From contig NZ_CABHOU010000025.1 of assembly GCF_902168175.1 (NCBI RefSeq), forward strand, positions 248,001 through 312,000: a stretch of DNA of 64,000 nucleotides, in the 5' to 3' direction. The notes under the pieces were generated by a model. The model worked only from the letters and a program-made list of their open reading frames with translations, searched no databases and was not told the origin of the DNA. This document shows, piece by piece, positions 52,885 to 61,757 of the stretch (the first letter of the stretch is position 1; the number at the start of each line of letters is the position of its first letter). This DNA comes from an uncultured Chitinophaga sp. (GTDB lineage Bacteria; Bacteroidota; Bacteroidia; Chitinophagales; Chitinophagaceae). Both the position numbers and the translations under genes were made by a program.

Positions 52885-54899
52885 CCCTTTTTATTATTAA
52901 ACATCAAATATCGTGTGCTTTCGTAAAAGCCGCGCGTTAAGTTATCCATTTTCCTTGCAGTGTCCACATTCTCCTTTTTCACATCTTTCAGCGGATCGGC
53001 CGACAAATCGAATAAGGCGGTTTCGCCAGTTTCCGGATTTATCTCATAAAGATAACGTTCTCCGATGAGGGCGTGATAAGGCTGGAGGTTTTTATTATAT
53101 ACCATAAAGGCGTACCGGTCATGACGGCTGCTATCCAGCAGGTTTTCGCCTAATGTGTAGTTTTTTACGGGCATACCCACCAGCGAGGCCACTGTAGGGT
53201 ACACATCTACCAGGCTGCCCACTGCTTTAATACGTTCCGGGGCAACATGGCCGGGATTATAAATGATCAGCGGCACATGGTGGCCACCTGTCGCCATTTC
53301 CACTTCGGGCTTTTCCATAAAGTGGTAAGGGTTGAGCTTGATGTTATGATCACCGAAAAACAGGAATACGGTATTTTCAAGATACCCATCTTCCTTCGCT
53401 TTCTTCATCAGGTGCCCGATATTATAGTCCAGGTAACGGATACCGTTAAACTGATCTACAGACAAAAAGCCGGATTGTTTGAATTTGGCCATGTCTATAT
53501 CTTTCTCGGTTACACGTTTGAAGTCGCCCGCACCAGGCGTGGTGGTAAAGGGTTCGTGATTATCAGCCGTCTGGAGAAAGGCTATGAACGGTTGTTTGCG
53601 GTCGTTAGCCGCCTTAAATATCGCGCTGGACTCGGTGATAAGGTCGTAATCGGATACGCCCCAAACATCGGCCTTGGGTGATTTGAAATAACCTTCCTCG
53701 AAAATCCTGATGCCCTCCACATTATTGGTAAACACCGCCCGGATGTTGGCCCAGTTGGTATTGCCACCCAGCAGGTAGTACTTCTCATACCCCGTAAACT
53801 GGTCCATAATCACCCGCTGATCCACGATATTAGGGTGGCGGGAGGCGGTTTTATTATTACATACGTCTGGCAAACCGGTGGTAATACCGAACACCGAACG
53901 CGCCGTACTCATTACCGGGATGTAGAAGTTCTCGAAAAGTATCCCGCTGTCGGCCACGGCCTGTAAGTTAGGCGTAGGCATCATGGGGTTATTGAACATG
54001 CTGGTGATGGAAGCGCCTGTGGACTCCATCATCACTATAATTACGTTAAGCCTGGGTTTACTGCTATCAGCCGGAATGTTGCGTACGAAGTTGAGTTTCA
54101 GACTGTCGGGCTGCTGTATACGCAGGTAATCGGCCATATAAGGATACACCCGGCGTGTTTTTTCCAGGTCGTACGTATCGTCGTGGGAACTGAAGTTGGA
54201 AAAAAAGTACAGTACCGGGTTGAGGGCCAGGCTGGTAATACCATTATCGCGGGTGAACATGGCCTGGCTCCAGCGGAGGGGGAACCATGCGAAGTTGCCG
54301 TAAATACCCGCGGCGAAAAGTAATATCATACTTAAGATCCAGGCAACCAGAGCGCCACTGCGGGTTTGGCGGCCTTCCTGCCCGGCATGATAATAAAATA
54401 TGCGGCGGTACAGGAAAATAACACAGGCCATTAATATAATAATACCAATCGTTCCTTTAATTACAGGATAACTCTGCCAAACCATCCTGGCATTATCGGC
54501 TTTTTCGCCGGAAGCCAGGAAACGCGTGATAGAGGGATCGACGCGCAGGCCCAGGTAAGCATAATGGCCCAGGTCGATGGCGTAAAAGAAGATGAGCAGC
54601 AGGTACACCAGGAAAAGATAGATAAAGTTGATGCGCTTTAATATACGGTTGGCAAACAGGTGGTTACGGGCCATTACGGCAATGAGGGCCAGGGGGGCCA
54701 TAATAACCAGCGCCAGGCGTAAATCGAACTTCAGGCCCAGGTACCAGGCTTTGGCAACGGAAGAAGTGGCAGCAACGGCAGGTTTGAAGAAAAAGAAGTA
54801 GAAAATAACCCTAAAAAGGACCAGGAACAGGAACAATGTCAACGACTGAACAATGATATAGCGGATGTACCTGGGAATGCGGAGCCAAATGTCCTTCAT
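52881..54899 (-). CDS. LTA-synthase-like membrane sulfatase/phosphotransferase
   Basis: This 672-residue protein has five N-terminal membrane helices (about 12-220) followed by an alkaline-phosphatase-superfamily domain. Motifs are VIIVMMESTGASITS, STARSVFGITTGLPD (nucleophile Ser/Thr region), NWANIRAVFTNN, and the metal site FFGDHNIKLNP. Gram-negative relatives transfer phosphoglycerol or phosphoethanolamine to envelope glycans or lipids. It is the first gene of a five-gene envelope/metal operon. A candidate promoter is at 54936-54943. Confidence 0.85.
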   Translation of the reverse strand: MKDIWLRIPRYIRYIIVQSLTLFLFLVLFRVIFYFFFFKPAVAATSSVAKAWYLGLKFDLRLALVIMAPLALIAVMARNHLFANRILKRINFIYLFLVYLLLIFFYAIDLGHYAYLGLRVDPSITRFLASGEKADNARMVWQSYPVIKGTIGIIILMACVIFLYRRIFYYHAGQEGRQTRSGALVAWILSMILLFAAGIYGNFAWFPLRWSQAMFTRDNGITSLALNPVLYFFSNFSSHDDTYDLEKTRRVYPYMADYLRIQQPDSLKLNFVRNIPADSSKPRLNVIIVMMESTGASITSMFNNPMMPTPNLQAVADSGILFENFYIPVMSTARSVFGITTGLPDVCNNKTASRHPNIVDQRVIMDQFTGYEKYYLLGGNTNWANIRAVFTNNVEGIRIFEEGYFKSPKADVWGVSDYDLITESSAIFKAANDRKQPFIAFLQTADNHEPFTTTPGAGDFKRVTEKDIDMAKFKQSGFLSVDQFNGIRYLDYNIGHLMKKAKEDGYLENTVFLFFGDHNIKLNPYHFMEKPEVEMATGGHHVPLIIYNPGHVAPERIKAVGSLVDVYPTVASLVGMPVKNYTLGENLLDSSRHDRYAFMVYNKNLQPYHALIGERYLYEINPETGETALFDLSADPLKDVKKENVDTARKMDNLTRGFYESTRYLMFNNKKG

Positions 54900-54935
54900 T
54901 TTAATAGTTGAGCTGTTTATTTTTTAGCTAAGCTG

Positions 54936-54943
54936 CAAATATA
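54936..54943 (-). promoter_or_regulatory. -7 promoter element of the envelope/metal operon
   Basis: The minus strand reads TATATTTG, an exact TAnnTTTG match, 37 bp before the LTA-synthase-like start codon. Confidence 0.5.
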
Positions 54944-55018
54944 TGCGAAAAATGCACACCATGGCGGGGTTGCTAAATACCTGCTAATCAATTCTAGGTT
55001 TTCTGATGGCGTTTTGTT

Positions 55019-55026
55019 TATCTTTG
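55019..55026 (+). promoter_or_regulatory. -7 promoter element of glmM
   Basis: TATCTTTG matches TAnnTTTG exactly, 25 bp before the TTG start. The predicted leader is therefore short, under 20 bases, which supports the TTG start. Confidence 0.55.
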
Positions 55027-55050
55027 CCTTCCTAAAAAAATCCAACAAAT

Positions 55051-56436
55051 TTGGCACTGATCAAATCTATCTCTGGCATTCGCGGAACAATTGGCGGTAA
55101 ACCGGGCGAGGGACTTTCACCCCTGGATGTGGTGAAATTCACTGCGGCCTATGGTACCTGGTTGCTCCGTCAGAACAGTGAAAACAAAAAAGTGGTAATC
55201 GGCCGGGATGGACGTATTTCCGGGGAAATGGTGACAAACCTCGTTTCCTCCACCCTCATCGGATTGGGTATAGATGTGGTAGACCTGGGTCTTTCCACCA
55301 CCCCTACCGTGGAAATTGCCGTTACCATGGAACAGGCAGCGGGTGGTATCATCCTCACTGCCAGCCACAACCCTAAAGAATGGAACGCCCTGAAGCTGCT
55401 GAACAGCGCAGGCGAGTTCATTTCAGGGGAAGATGGCGCTACCCTGCTTGAAATTGCAGCTAACGAAGACTTTGTTTTCGCTGACGTAAACAAGCTCGGT
55501 ACCTATAAAACTGACGACACTTACCTTCAGAAACACATCGACGCGGTAGTTAACTACCCGCTGGTGGACGTTGCCGCTATTAAAGCACGCAACTTTAAGA
55601 TCGTGGTAGATGCGGTAAACTCTACAGGCGCTATTTTCGTTCCCGCCCTGCTGAAAGCACTGGGTGTAGACGATGTGATCGTACTGTTCGGCGAAGTAAA
55701 TGGCAAATTCAGCCACAACCCTGAGCCACTGCCTGAAAACCTGACCGCGCTCTCTAACGAGGTAGACAAATCCAAAGCGGATTTCGGTATAGCTGTAGAT
55801 CCTGACGTAGACCGCCTCTGCTTCGTTTGTGAAGACGGTGGCATGTTTGGCGAAGAGTATACCCTGGTAGCGGTAGCCGATTATATCCTGAAACACAGGA
55901 AAGGTAACACCGTTAGTAACCTCTCTTCTACCCAGGCCCTAAAGGACGTAACCCTCAAACATGGCGGTGCTTACTACCCTTCTGCAGTAGGTGAAGTGAA
56001 CGTGGTACGTAAAATGAAAGAAGTGAACGCGGTGATCGGCGGCGAAGGCAACGGCGGCATCATTGTTCCCGACTTCCACTACGGCCGCGACGCCCTTATC
56101 GGTATTGGCCTGTTCCTTAGCCACATGGCTACGCTGCAGAAAAACATGAAGGCGATCCGTAACTCTTACCCCGACTATTTCATTTCTAAGAATAAAATAG
56201 AGCTGGACAAGGGCATCGACGTGAAAACGATCTTCGAAAAAATTAAAGGCAAGTACAAAAACCAGCCTATCAATACGGAAGATGGACTGAAAATCGAGTT
56301 CGACAAAGACTGGGTGCATTTGCGCACATCTAACACCGAGCCGATCATCCGCATCTATTCCGAGAGCCAGAACGAAACTACCGCCGATAATATCGCCAAG
56401 CGTATTATGCAGGACATCAGGGAGTTCATGCTCTAA
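55051..56436 (+). CDS. glmM: Phosphoglucosamine mutase / phosphohexomutase
   Basis: This is a 461-residue alpha-D-phosphohexomutase. The active-site serine is Ser105 in ILTASHNPKEWNALK, the metal loop is DPDVDRL and the sugar-binding loop is IGGEGNGGIIVPDFHYGRD. The C-terminal phosphate-binding loop is RTSNTEPIIRIYSE. It makes glucosamine-1-phosphate for peptidoglycan and LPS. A phosphomannomutase role is possible in this family. The start is TTG at 55051: no in-frame ATG lies upstream in the short leader after the candidate promoter, and the protein begins with the conserved LIKSISGIRGT. A strong terminator follows. Confidence 0.87.
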   Translation: MALIKSISGIRGTIGGKPGEGLSPLDVVKFTAAYGTWLLRQNSENKKVVIGRDGRISGEMVTNLVSSTLIGLGIDVVDLGLSTTPTVEIAVTMEQAAGGIILTASHNPKEWNALKLLNSAGEFISGEDGATLLEIAANEDFVFADVNKLGTYKTDDTYLQKHIDAVVNYPLVDVAAIKARNFKIVVDAVNSTGAIFVPALLKALGVDDVIVLFGEVNGKFSHNPEPLPENLTALSNEVDKSKADFGIAVDPDVDRLCFVCEDGGMFGEEYTLVAVADYILKHRKGNTVSNLSSTQALKDVTLKHGGAYYPSAVGEVNVVRKMKEVNAVIGGEGNGGIIVPDFHYGRDALIGIGLFLSHMATLQKNMKAIRNSYPDYFISKNKIELDKGIDVKTIFEKIKGKYKNQPINTEDGLKIEFDKDWVHLRTSNTEPIIRIYSESQNETTADNIAKRIMQDIREFML

Positions 56437-56463
56437 GGCCTGTTTGAGAAAATATTTGATGTG

Positions 56464-56500
56464 TACCGGCCCGGATCTTATTCCGGGCCGGTATTTTTTT
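56464..56500 (+). terminator. Intrinsic terminator of glmM
   Basis: A 12-bp perfect stem (TACCGGCCCGGA with TCCGGGCCGGTA) closes a 6-base loop and is followed by seven T. Confidence 0.92.
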
Positions 56501-56536
56501 GTCAGGATAATATCATTTTGTTCCGCCTGCTTACTA

Positions 56537-56563
56537 CCGTTGAAGGGAGTGACACAACGGCGG
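56537..56563 (+). repeat. 27-bp dispersed hairpin repeat (copy 2)
   Basis: It begins CCGTTGAAGGGAGTG and ends ACACAACGGCGG. It is identical to the reverse complement of 23592-23618 and similarly placed, downstream of a gene (glmM) in the gene's own orientation. Confidence 0.75.
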
Positions 56564-56711
56564 CCCAATAGAATTGCTGCCGCCTGCCTCCCCCATCTCC
56601 CCATTTCCCTACCGTTGTTCCTTTTTCCGTTTTACATTCTCCCCTTTTTTTGGGAAATTTGCTTCGCTTTAAGGAGCGCCATTATAATTTATATCAAAAA
56701 CCACCACCACC

Positions 56712-57839
56712 TTGGAAAGAATTTATTTTGACAACGCAGCTACCACTCCGCTGGATAAAGAGGTATTGGACGTGATGCTGCCGTACATGACAGAAAAGTT
56801 CGGGAACCCTTCCTCCATCTACTCTTACGGACGCGAATCTAAACTGGGTATTGAAACTGCGCGTAAAAGCGTGGCTAAGATCCTTAACGCGCACCCGGGA
56901 GAGATCTTTTTTACCTCCGGGGGTACCGAAAGCAGCAACACTGCTATTTCTGCGGCCGTTCACAACCTCGGCTGCCGCCACATTATCACCTCTCCCATTG
57001 AGCACCATGCCACCCTGCACGCTACAGATCACCTGCACTGCAAAGAAGGCATTAAGCTCTCCCACGTTAAACTGCTGCCTAACGGGCACGTAGATATGGA
57101 CGACCTCCGCAGCCTGCTCGCCAATTCGGAAGAACGCTGCCTGGTTACCCTGATGCACGCCAACAACGAAATCGGCAACCTGCTGGATATTCATGCCGTT
57201 GGCCACCTCTGCAACGAGTTTAACGCCATTTTCCACTCTGATACCGTGCAAACCGTTGGTCACTACCCGTTCGACCTCCGCAACACACCGGTACACTTCA
57301 TTAACGGCGCCGGCCACAAATTCCACGGACCTAAAGGTGTTGGCATCCTCTATATCAACGAGAATGTTAAAATCGATCCGTTTATCCATGGCGGTTCGCA
57401 GGAACGTAACATGCGCGCAGGTACCGAAAACCTGTATGGCATTGTTGGTTTTGCCAAAGCACTGGAACTGGCTACTACGCACCACGAAGAACACAGCACG
57501 TACATTAACAGCATCCGTATGTACATGGCTGAGCAGCTGCAGCAACACATTCCCGGCGTTACGTTCAACGGCGACCTGTTTGGCCGCAGCCTGTACACGG
57601 TACTCAACGCAGCTTTCCCTAAATCAGAGAAAACCGAGATGATCCTGTTTAACATGGACATTAACGGTATTTGCGCTTCGGGCGGCAGTGCCTGCACTTC
57701 CGGTGCCGACGCAGGTTCTCACGTAATCAGGGGGATCAACAACGATCCTAATAAGATCGCGGTGAGGTTCTCTTTCTCTAAACAGAATACAAAAGAGGAA
57801 GTAGATAAAGTGATAGCGAAACTGAAGGAGCTGATGTAG
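56712..57839 (+). CDS. Cysteine desulfurase (NifS/IscS family)
   Basis: This is a 375-residue PLP enzyme. RIYFDNAATTPLDKEV opens the protein, the PLP lysine is Lys203 in GAGHKFHGPKG, and the persulfide cysteine is Cys328 in GGSACTSGA. It removes sulfur from cysteine for Fe-S clusters and thio-modification. The short spacing before the active cysteine places it with NifS/IscS-type enzymes. The start appears to be TTG, because the conserved N-terminus begins at once and only ACC codons precede it. A paired hairpin terminator follows. Confidence 0.88.
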   Translation: MERIYFDNAATTPLDKEVLDVMLPYMTEKFGNPSSIYSYGRESKLGIETARKSVAKILNAHPGEIFFTSGGTESSNTAISAAVHNLGCRHIITSPIEHHATLHATDHLHCKEGIKLSHVKLLPNGHVDMDDLRSLLANSEERCLVTLMHANNEIGNLLDIHAVGHLCNEFNAIFHSDTVQTVGHYPFDLRNTPVHFINGAGHKFHGPKGVGILYINENVKIDPFIHGGSQERNMRAGTENLYGIVGFAKALELATTHHEEHSTYINSIRMYMAEQLQQHIPGVTFNGDLFGRSLYTVLNAAFPKSEKTEMILFNMDINGICASGGSACTSGADAGSHVIRGINNDPNKIAVRFSFSKQNTKEEVDKVIAKLKELM

Positions 57840-57860
57840 TTCTTTCCTCGAAAATATAAA

Positions 57861-57920
57861 GAAAGCCGTCCCGAGGGGCGGCTTTCCTGTTTTAAAAAAC
57901 CTTGCCATTACCTGGCAAGG
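57861..57920 (+). terminator. Double hairpin terminator region
   Basis: The first stem is GAAAGCCG(T)CC at 57861 pairing with GGGCGGCTTTC at 57876-57886, followed by CTGTTTT. The second is CCTTGCCA (57900-57907) with TGGCAAGG (57913-57920). They lie between the desulfurase and the convergent coiled-coil gene. Confidence 0.7.
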
Positions 57921-57958
57921 CTCAACTGTTTTGCGGGGGTATAAGGGGTAAGGAAATG

Positions 57959-58354
57959 TTAGTGTACCGGAATCAGGTCGGTGTTTTCTAAAGGGATCCA
58001 TTTGTTTACCTGGTCGACTTTGGTTTCGATCACGTTTAATCGTTCGCGAATTTCCTCCAATCCTCTGTCAGTATTATCGAACCTGTGATCGATGACCTCC
58101 AGTTGGTGATCTGTTGAATCGAATCTGCGCCCGATGATCTCAAACTTAGGCCCCATCTCTTCCAATTTGCGATCAGACAAATCGAACCTGTTGGCCATCA
58201 CCTCGAACTTGCGATCAACGTCCCTAAACTTGCTGTCCATTTTGCCTTCCAGTACTTTGAACTTCGTATCCATCTTGTGTTCCAAAGCCATAAATCGATT
58301 ATCCATCGCCACTACCTTTGTTAGAATCTCCTGTAACATATGTGTTTCTGACAT
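57959..58354 (-). CDS. Small coiled-coil protein with RFD heptad repeats
   Basis: This protein has about 131 residues from the ATG at 58354 (an ATG seven codons upstream is also possible). Nearly the whole protein is a long heptad coiled coil. The phrase RFDxxDxxLE recurs every 14-21 residues (NRFDLSDRKLEE, RRFDSTDHQLEV, HRFDNTDRGLEE). There is no signal peptide, membrane helix or enzyme motif. It is convergent with the desulfurase gene and lies 114 bp downstream of the zeta-like kinase gene. Its role is unknown; such proteins often act as tethers or as phage/toxin accessory factors. Confidence 0.6.
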   Translation of the reverse strand: MSETHMLQEILTKVVAMDNRFMALEHKMDTKFKVLEGKMDSKFRDVDRKFEVMANRFDLSDRKLEEMGPKFEIIGRRFDSTDHQLEVIDHRFDNTDRGLEEIRERLNVIETKVDQVNKWIPLENTDLIPVH

Positions 58355-58489
58355 AAGCGAAATTGATTTTAACAAAAGTAGCGAAGTGTTTGAAAGTCAA
58401 TCAAGCTTTATGCGCGTGTTGGTGGCAATTTGTGTTGATGTAGATTCTAACACAATAGACCAGATGCTGTTCTTCTATTTAAAATGGTA

Positions 58490-59245
58490 TTAGACACCTA
58501 ACTTATCTAACAAAAATCTTTTTATCCAAATAGGTAGATCACTAAACCCGTAAAATAGATCAACAGTGGAACCATCCGTAATTTCTCCTATCAACCTATA
58601 TCGACTGTTTAGTGAATTATCAATCAGGTAGCAACGATTAACATAGGGAAGCATATCATAAAGCAGGTCCATCGACTTCTCATACCGCTCCCGTATCTTA
58701 TCCTCGGCTACAGGATGCCCACCCTTTTTTACCCGTTCAGAAACACGGTTAATGTTAATTTCTACAGAAACTGTACCTACGAAATACAGATAAGTTCGAT
58801 AACCTGCGCTCAACGCATCTTTAAATATTTGCAACTTGGAAGAATGCGACATTACCGTTTCAAATGAGAACGTACTTCCCTTTGCTAAAAGAAGCCGCCG
58901 TATATACTCCGATATAATAGCCGCTTCATACGAGTTGCTTCCTTCACCAATGAGAATATTATTATTTGAAAACTGGAGATCAATTTTATAACCTTCGGTC
59001 ACTGCCTTTTGTAACAGGGTGGAATTATGCAGATATTGGTCAAACTCCTGGGATGTAGACTCTAGATCGTAATCAGCCAGATTTAAAAATTTCCTTTCCG
59101 CTACGGTTTTCTCGATGTCATCAGCATTTATATAGAGTCCCGTATCAATCGCACGTTTTCGAACTTCCTTAATAATAGAACTTTTACCGGAGCCGTTGGG
59201 CCCTCCGAAAACACGCATTCGTTTTGTATTGCTACCTTTTGACAT
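58490..59245 (-). CDS. Zeta-toxin-like P-loop kinase
   Basis: This is a 251-residue P-loop protein. The Walker A motif is GGPNGSGKSS (14-23), followed by YINADDIEK with the acidic pair expected in zeta-type kinases. FSFETVMSHSSKLQIF and VSERVKKGGHPVAEDKIRERYEKS are family signatures (the second is the substrate/arginine region). Zeta toxins phosphorylate UDP-N-acetylglucosamine and stop wall synthesis; many chromosomal relatives have unknown targets. It overlaps a 102-residue gene by 14 bp, giving the small-gene-first layout of a toxin-antitoxin pair. Confidence 0.78.
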   Translation of the reverse strand: MSKGSNTKRMRVFGGPNGSGKSSIIKEVRKRAIDTGLYINADDIEKTVAERKFLNLADYDLESTSQEFDQYLHNSTLLQKAVTEGYKIDLQFSNNNILIGEGSNSYEAAIISEYIRRLLLAKGSTFSFETVMSHSSKLQIFKDALSAGYRTYLYFVGTVSVEININRVSERVKKGGHPVAEDKIRERYEKSMDLLYDMLPYVNRCYLIDNSLNSRYRLIGEITDGSTVDLFYGFSDLPIWIKRFLLDKLGV

Positions 59246-59540
59246 TAACAGTGATGCCCTTTTTAAAGGTTAAATCATGTTTAATATCCTCGGGTTCCTC
59301 TACCTTTTTAATGCGTACAATACTTTTATCCGCCAATCTCCTAACTACCCATCCATCTTCAAAATAGGTAATCGGCAGTCCAAGCGCCAGATTTTCGTTA
59401 ACTGCATTGGTTGCTGCATGGCGTCCGGCTTCTTCTAAAAAAGACGTGTTATTACTATCCTCATAGTAGCTCAGACTCTCCCATTCATTTTCTAAATGCT
59501 GTTTGATATGTTGGGTTATTTCCTTCGCCTTTCTTCTCAT
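59232..59540 (-). CDS. Small partner of the zeta-like kinase (antitoxin candidate)
   Basis: This is a 102-residue protein. The helical N-terminus (KEITQHIKQHLENEWESLSYYED) is followed by a beta-rich GWVVRRLADKSIVRIKKVEE. It has no signal peptide. It precedes and overlaps the zeta-like kinase gene by 14 bp, so the two are translationally coupled. Similar small proteins commonly precede zeta-like genes and are presumed to neutralise them. I see no DNA-binding motif. The antitoxin role is inferred from layout only. Confidence 0.6.
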   Translation of the reverse strand: MRRKAKEITQHIKQHLENEWESLSYYEDSNNTSFLEEAGRHAATNAVNENLALGLPITYFEDGWVVRRLADKSIVRIKKVEEPEDIKHDLTFKKGITVNVKR

Positions 59541-59620
59541 CGCACCTTGTATGATCTGGGTGATAAATTAATACTCATTACCATATGAAGATACGGTATT
59601 TTTCGAGTCTGAAAAAATCG

Positions 59621-60325
59621 TCAGGAATTCTTCGTAATCAACTCATAAAACTTATCCCTGTACCCCTCGCTAATCGGTATATACTGGTTCGCTATCACTA
59701 CAGAATTCTTCTCCACGGAATTGATCTTATCGAGCGATACTAGGTACGAACGGTGTACCCGGATGAACTTATCCCTGGGCAGGCGCGATTCGAAGGATTT
59801 GAGGCTCTTAAGCGTTAATACGGGCTGGTTGCGTGTATAGATCTTGATGTAATCTTTCAGCGCTTCTATGTAAAGGATATCTTCAAAATTAACTTTTATG
59901 ATTTTGTACTCTGTTTTTACAAAAATGTAATCTGCGGATGCTGCCAGTTCGCCACCACTTTTTTGCTGCACGCTCAAATACTCGTACACTTTGGTAACGG
60001 CTTTCATGAAACGCTCGAAAGGGATGGGCTTTAACAGGTAGTCGACGATGTCGAGGTTAAAGCCATCGAGCGCATACTCCTGGTAAGCAGTGGTGAAAAT
60101 AACGGCGGGCGGATTTTTAAGCGCCTTCAGGAATTGAATGCCGTTGATATCGGGCATCTTGATGTCCAGAAAAAGGAGGTCTACCTGCTCTTCCTGCAGG
60201 TAGCGGAGGGCCAGTGCGGCGTCCTCGAATTTCGTTAGCTGCATGGGGAAAGGAACTTTGCGGGCAAAGTCCTCTATGATCTCCAGCGCCAGTGGTTCAT
60301 CGTCAACTGCGATACACTTCATCAT
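59621..60325 (-). CDS. LytTR-family response regulator
   Basis: This is a 234-residue response regulator. The receiver domain (1-120) has the acidic pocket Asp8-Asp9 and the phospho-acceptor Asp54 (LLFLDIKMPDI). The LytTR DNA-binding domain (about 135-232) includes FVKTEYKIIKVNFEDILYIEALKDYIKI and FIRVHRSYLVSLDKIN. LytTR proteins bind paired direct repeats with a GTT core. It overlaps the kinase gene by 23 bp. GTTAA direct repeats lie upstream of the kinase gene, so it may regulate its own operon. Confidence 0.9.
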   Translation of the reverse strand: MMKCIAVDDEPLALEIIEDFARKVPFPMQLTKFEDAALALRYLQEEQVDLLFLDIKMPDINGIQFLKALKNPPAVIFTTAYQEYALDGFNLDIVDYLLKPIPFERFMKAVTKVYEYLSVQQKSGGELAASADYIFVKTEYKIIKVNFEDILYIEALKDYIKIYTRNQPVLTLKSLKSFESRLPRDKFIRVHRSYLVSLDKINSVEKNSVVIANQYIPISEGYRDKFYELITKNS

Positions 60326-61562
60326 GGTTCAGCACAATTTTTAAGTCAGCAATAAATTCGTTTCCGTTTTCTTTTACAGTTATTTCATGGGCGCCTGCAT
60401 ACATCATATCGAGGCGCTTTAATGCATTTGTTAGTCCTACGCCGCCTGCCTCATCCGGCTTCTGCCGGATGATTTTGTTGCGTACCAGCATGTTCAGGGA
60501 CCCGTTGTTTATAACCAGTTGAATGATAATGTAAGCTTCTTCGGAATAACTGATACCATGCTTAAAAGCATTCTCCACAAACGGGATCAGCAGCATGGGT
60601 GCTATTTGCAATGTTCCGGCGTCGCCCGCCACGGTATAATCTACCGTAATCGATTTTGGCAAACGCAGTTTCTGTATGTCAATATAATCGTGCAGGTAAC
60701 GCAGTTCGTTTGCCAGTAGCACTTTGTCTTCGTTGGCCTGGTAAATCATGTAACGTAGTATCGTCGACAATTTAACCAGGGCATGTTCGGTTTCGGGTGA
60801 CTTTTTATGCGCCAGGGAGTATATCGTATTCAGACAATTAAATAAAAAGTGCGGGTTGATCTGGTTCTTCAGGAATTTCAGTTCTGCATTAAGATTAGCC
60901 ACCTTCAACGCTTCGCGCTGTTTCTCGCTTTTAAACCATTCAATGCCTATTTTAATAAAGCCGCTCATGAACAGCATCAGTAAGGTGAACATCACTGTAC
61001 GCCGCAATACCTGCGGAATAATAAAATCGCGGAACACATTATCCTCTGGCGGAAATGGCCGCGCCAGTATCGCCGAATCCGACATACCCCGCACACGCAT
61101 TGCCCTCCGGGATTCGAAGTGACGTACTCTGCGTGAAGTGTCAAATTCATCGAACCGTGTGTGCATCACTTCATCCGGCCCCCCCTGCGTACGGTACACC
61201 ACTCTTCTTCCATCGCTGCTGGCAATAGCCAAACCTATATGCGGCCGCTTCATCATATCTCCCATGAACTGGTACTCTATAATTGCCTGCTGCAAAGTAA
61301 TTACAACGATCAGCAACAGTACGGAAGCAATGTATAAACTGATCTTCTTTAAGGTAAAGAACCGCGGTATCAGTACATACATATTAAGATAGAAAAGCCC
61401 TATCAACACTAATGTGTTTACGATCTCCTTATAGAAAAAGGAATAGTCGCTCACCTGTATGCGGTAAGCAAAAAACGGGAACATAAAAAAGCAGAGCCAT
61501 GCAATAATATGCAATACGACGACGACCAGCTTGTTCCTGAAAATGTGCTTAATTGGCTTCAT
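60303..61562 (-). CDS. LytS/YehU-type sensor histidine kinase
   Basis: This is a 419-residue membrane sensor. About four membrane helices (14-34, 46-66, 74-93, 185-206) surround an Arg-rich extracytoplasmic loop (about 100-182) that contains many charged residues. The kinase core is of the His_kinase type (LytS), with the phospho-acceptor His238 in NQINPHFLFNCLNTIYSL and an ATPase region with NAFKHGISYSEEAYI and GGVGLTNALKRLDMMY. It signals to the overlapping LytTR regulator. The stimulus is unknown; the loop may sense a charged ligand or envelope state. Confidence 0.9.
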   Translation of the reverse strand: MKPIKHIFRNKLVVVVLHIIAWLCFFMFPFFAYRIQVSDYSFFYKEIVNTLVLIGLFYLNMYVLIPRFFTLKKISLYIASVLLLIVVITLQQAIIEYQFMGDMMKRPHIGLAIASSDGRRVVYRTQGGPDEVMHTRFDEFDTSRRVRHFESRRAMRVRGMSDSAILARPFPPEDNVFRDFIIPQVLRRTVMFTLLMLFMSGFIKIGIEWFKSEKQREALKVANLNAELKFLKNQINPHFLFNCLNTIYSLAHKKSPETEHALVKLSTILRYMIYQANEDKVLLANELRYLHDYIDIQKLRLPKSITVDYTVAGDAGTLQIAPMLLIPFVENAFKHGISYSEEAYIIIQLVINNGSLNMLVRNKIIRQKPDEAGGVGLTNALKRLDMMYAGAHEITVKENGNEFIADLKIVLNHDEVYRS

Positions 61563-61594
61563 GAAATTAATCGCGTAAACTTAGCCTGAAATGG

Positions 61595-61735
61595 GTTAAG
61601 TTCTTGTTAAAAAGCGCCCCTGTACATCCTTATGCGGTTAACTAAAAGTTAAAGTTATTGCATTGATCAGCAGGGAGTTAATTAAACGTTAAATACTGTT
61701 ACACGCATGTTAACACACGCATGTAACAGTATTTA
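61595..61735. promoter_or_regulatory. Phased GTTAA direct repeats and an inverted repeat upstream of the LytTR operon
   Basis: Four direct-repeat pairs of GTTA(A/C)-N6-GTTAA with 11-bp spacing start at 61595, 61637, 61677 and 61698. The last pair lies inside a 13-bp inverted repeat, TAAATACTGTTAC (61690-61702) with GTAACAGTATTTA (61723-61735). The region is upstream of the kinase gene and downstream of the DUF4907 gene. It is a good candidate for regulator binding by the LytTR protein. Confidence 0.55.
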
Positions 61736-61757
61736 GTCAGGTCAAATAATATATAAG

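Noticed and set aside
56694..57548. 284-codon minus-strand frame opposite the cysteine desulfurase
   Set aside because: It is a shadow of a well-conserved PLP enzyme on the plus strand and has no recognisable motif.
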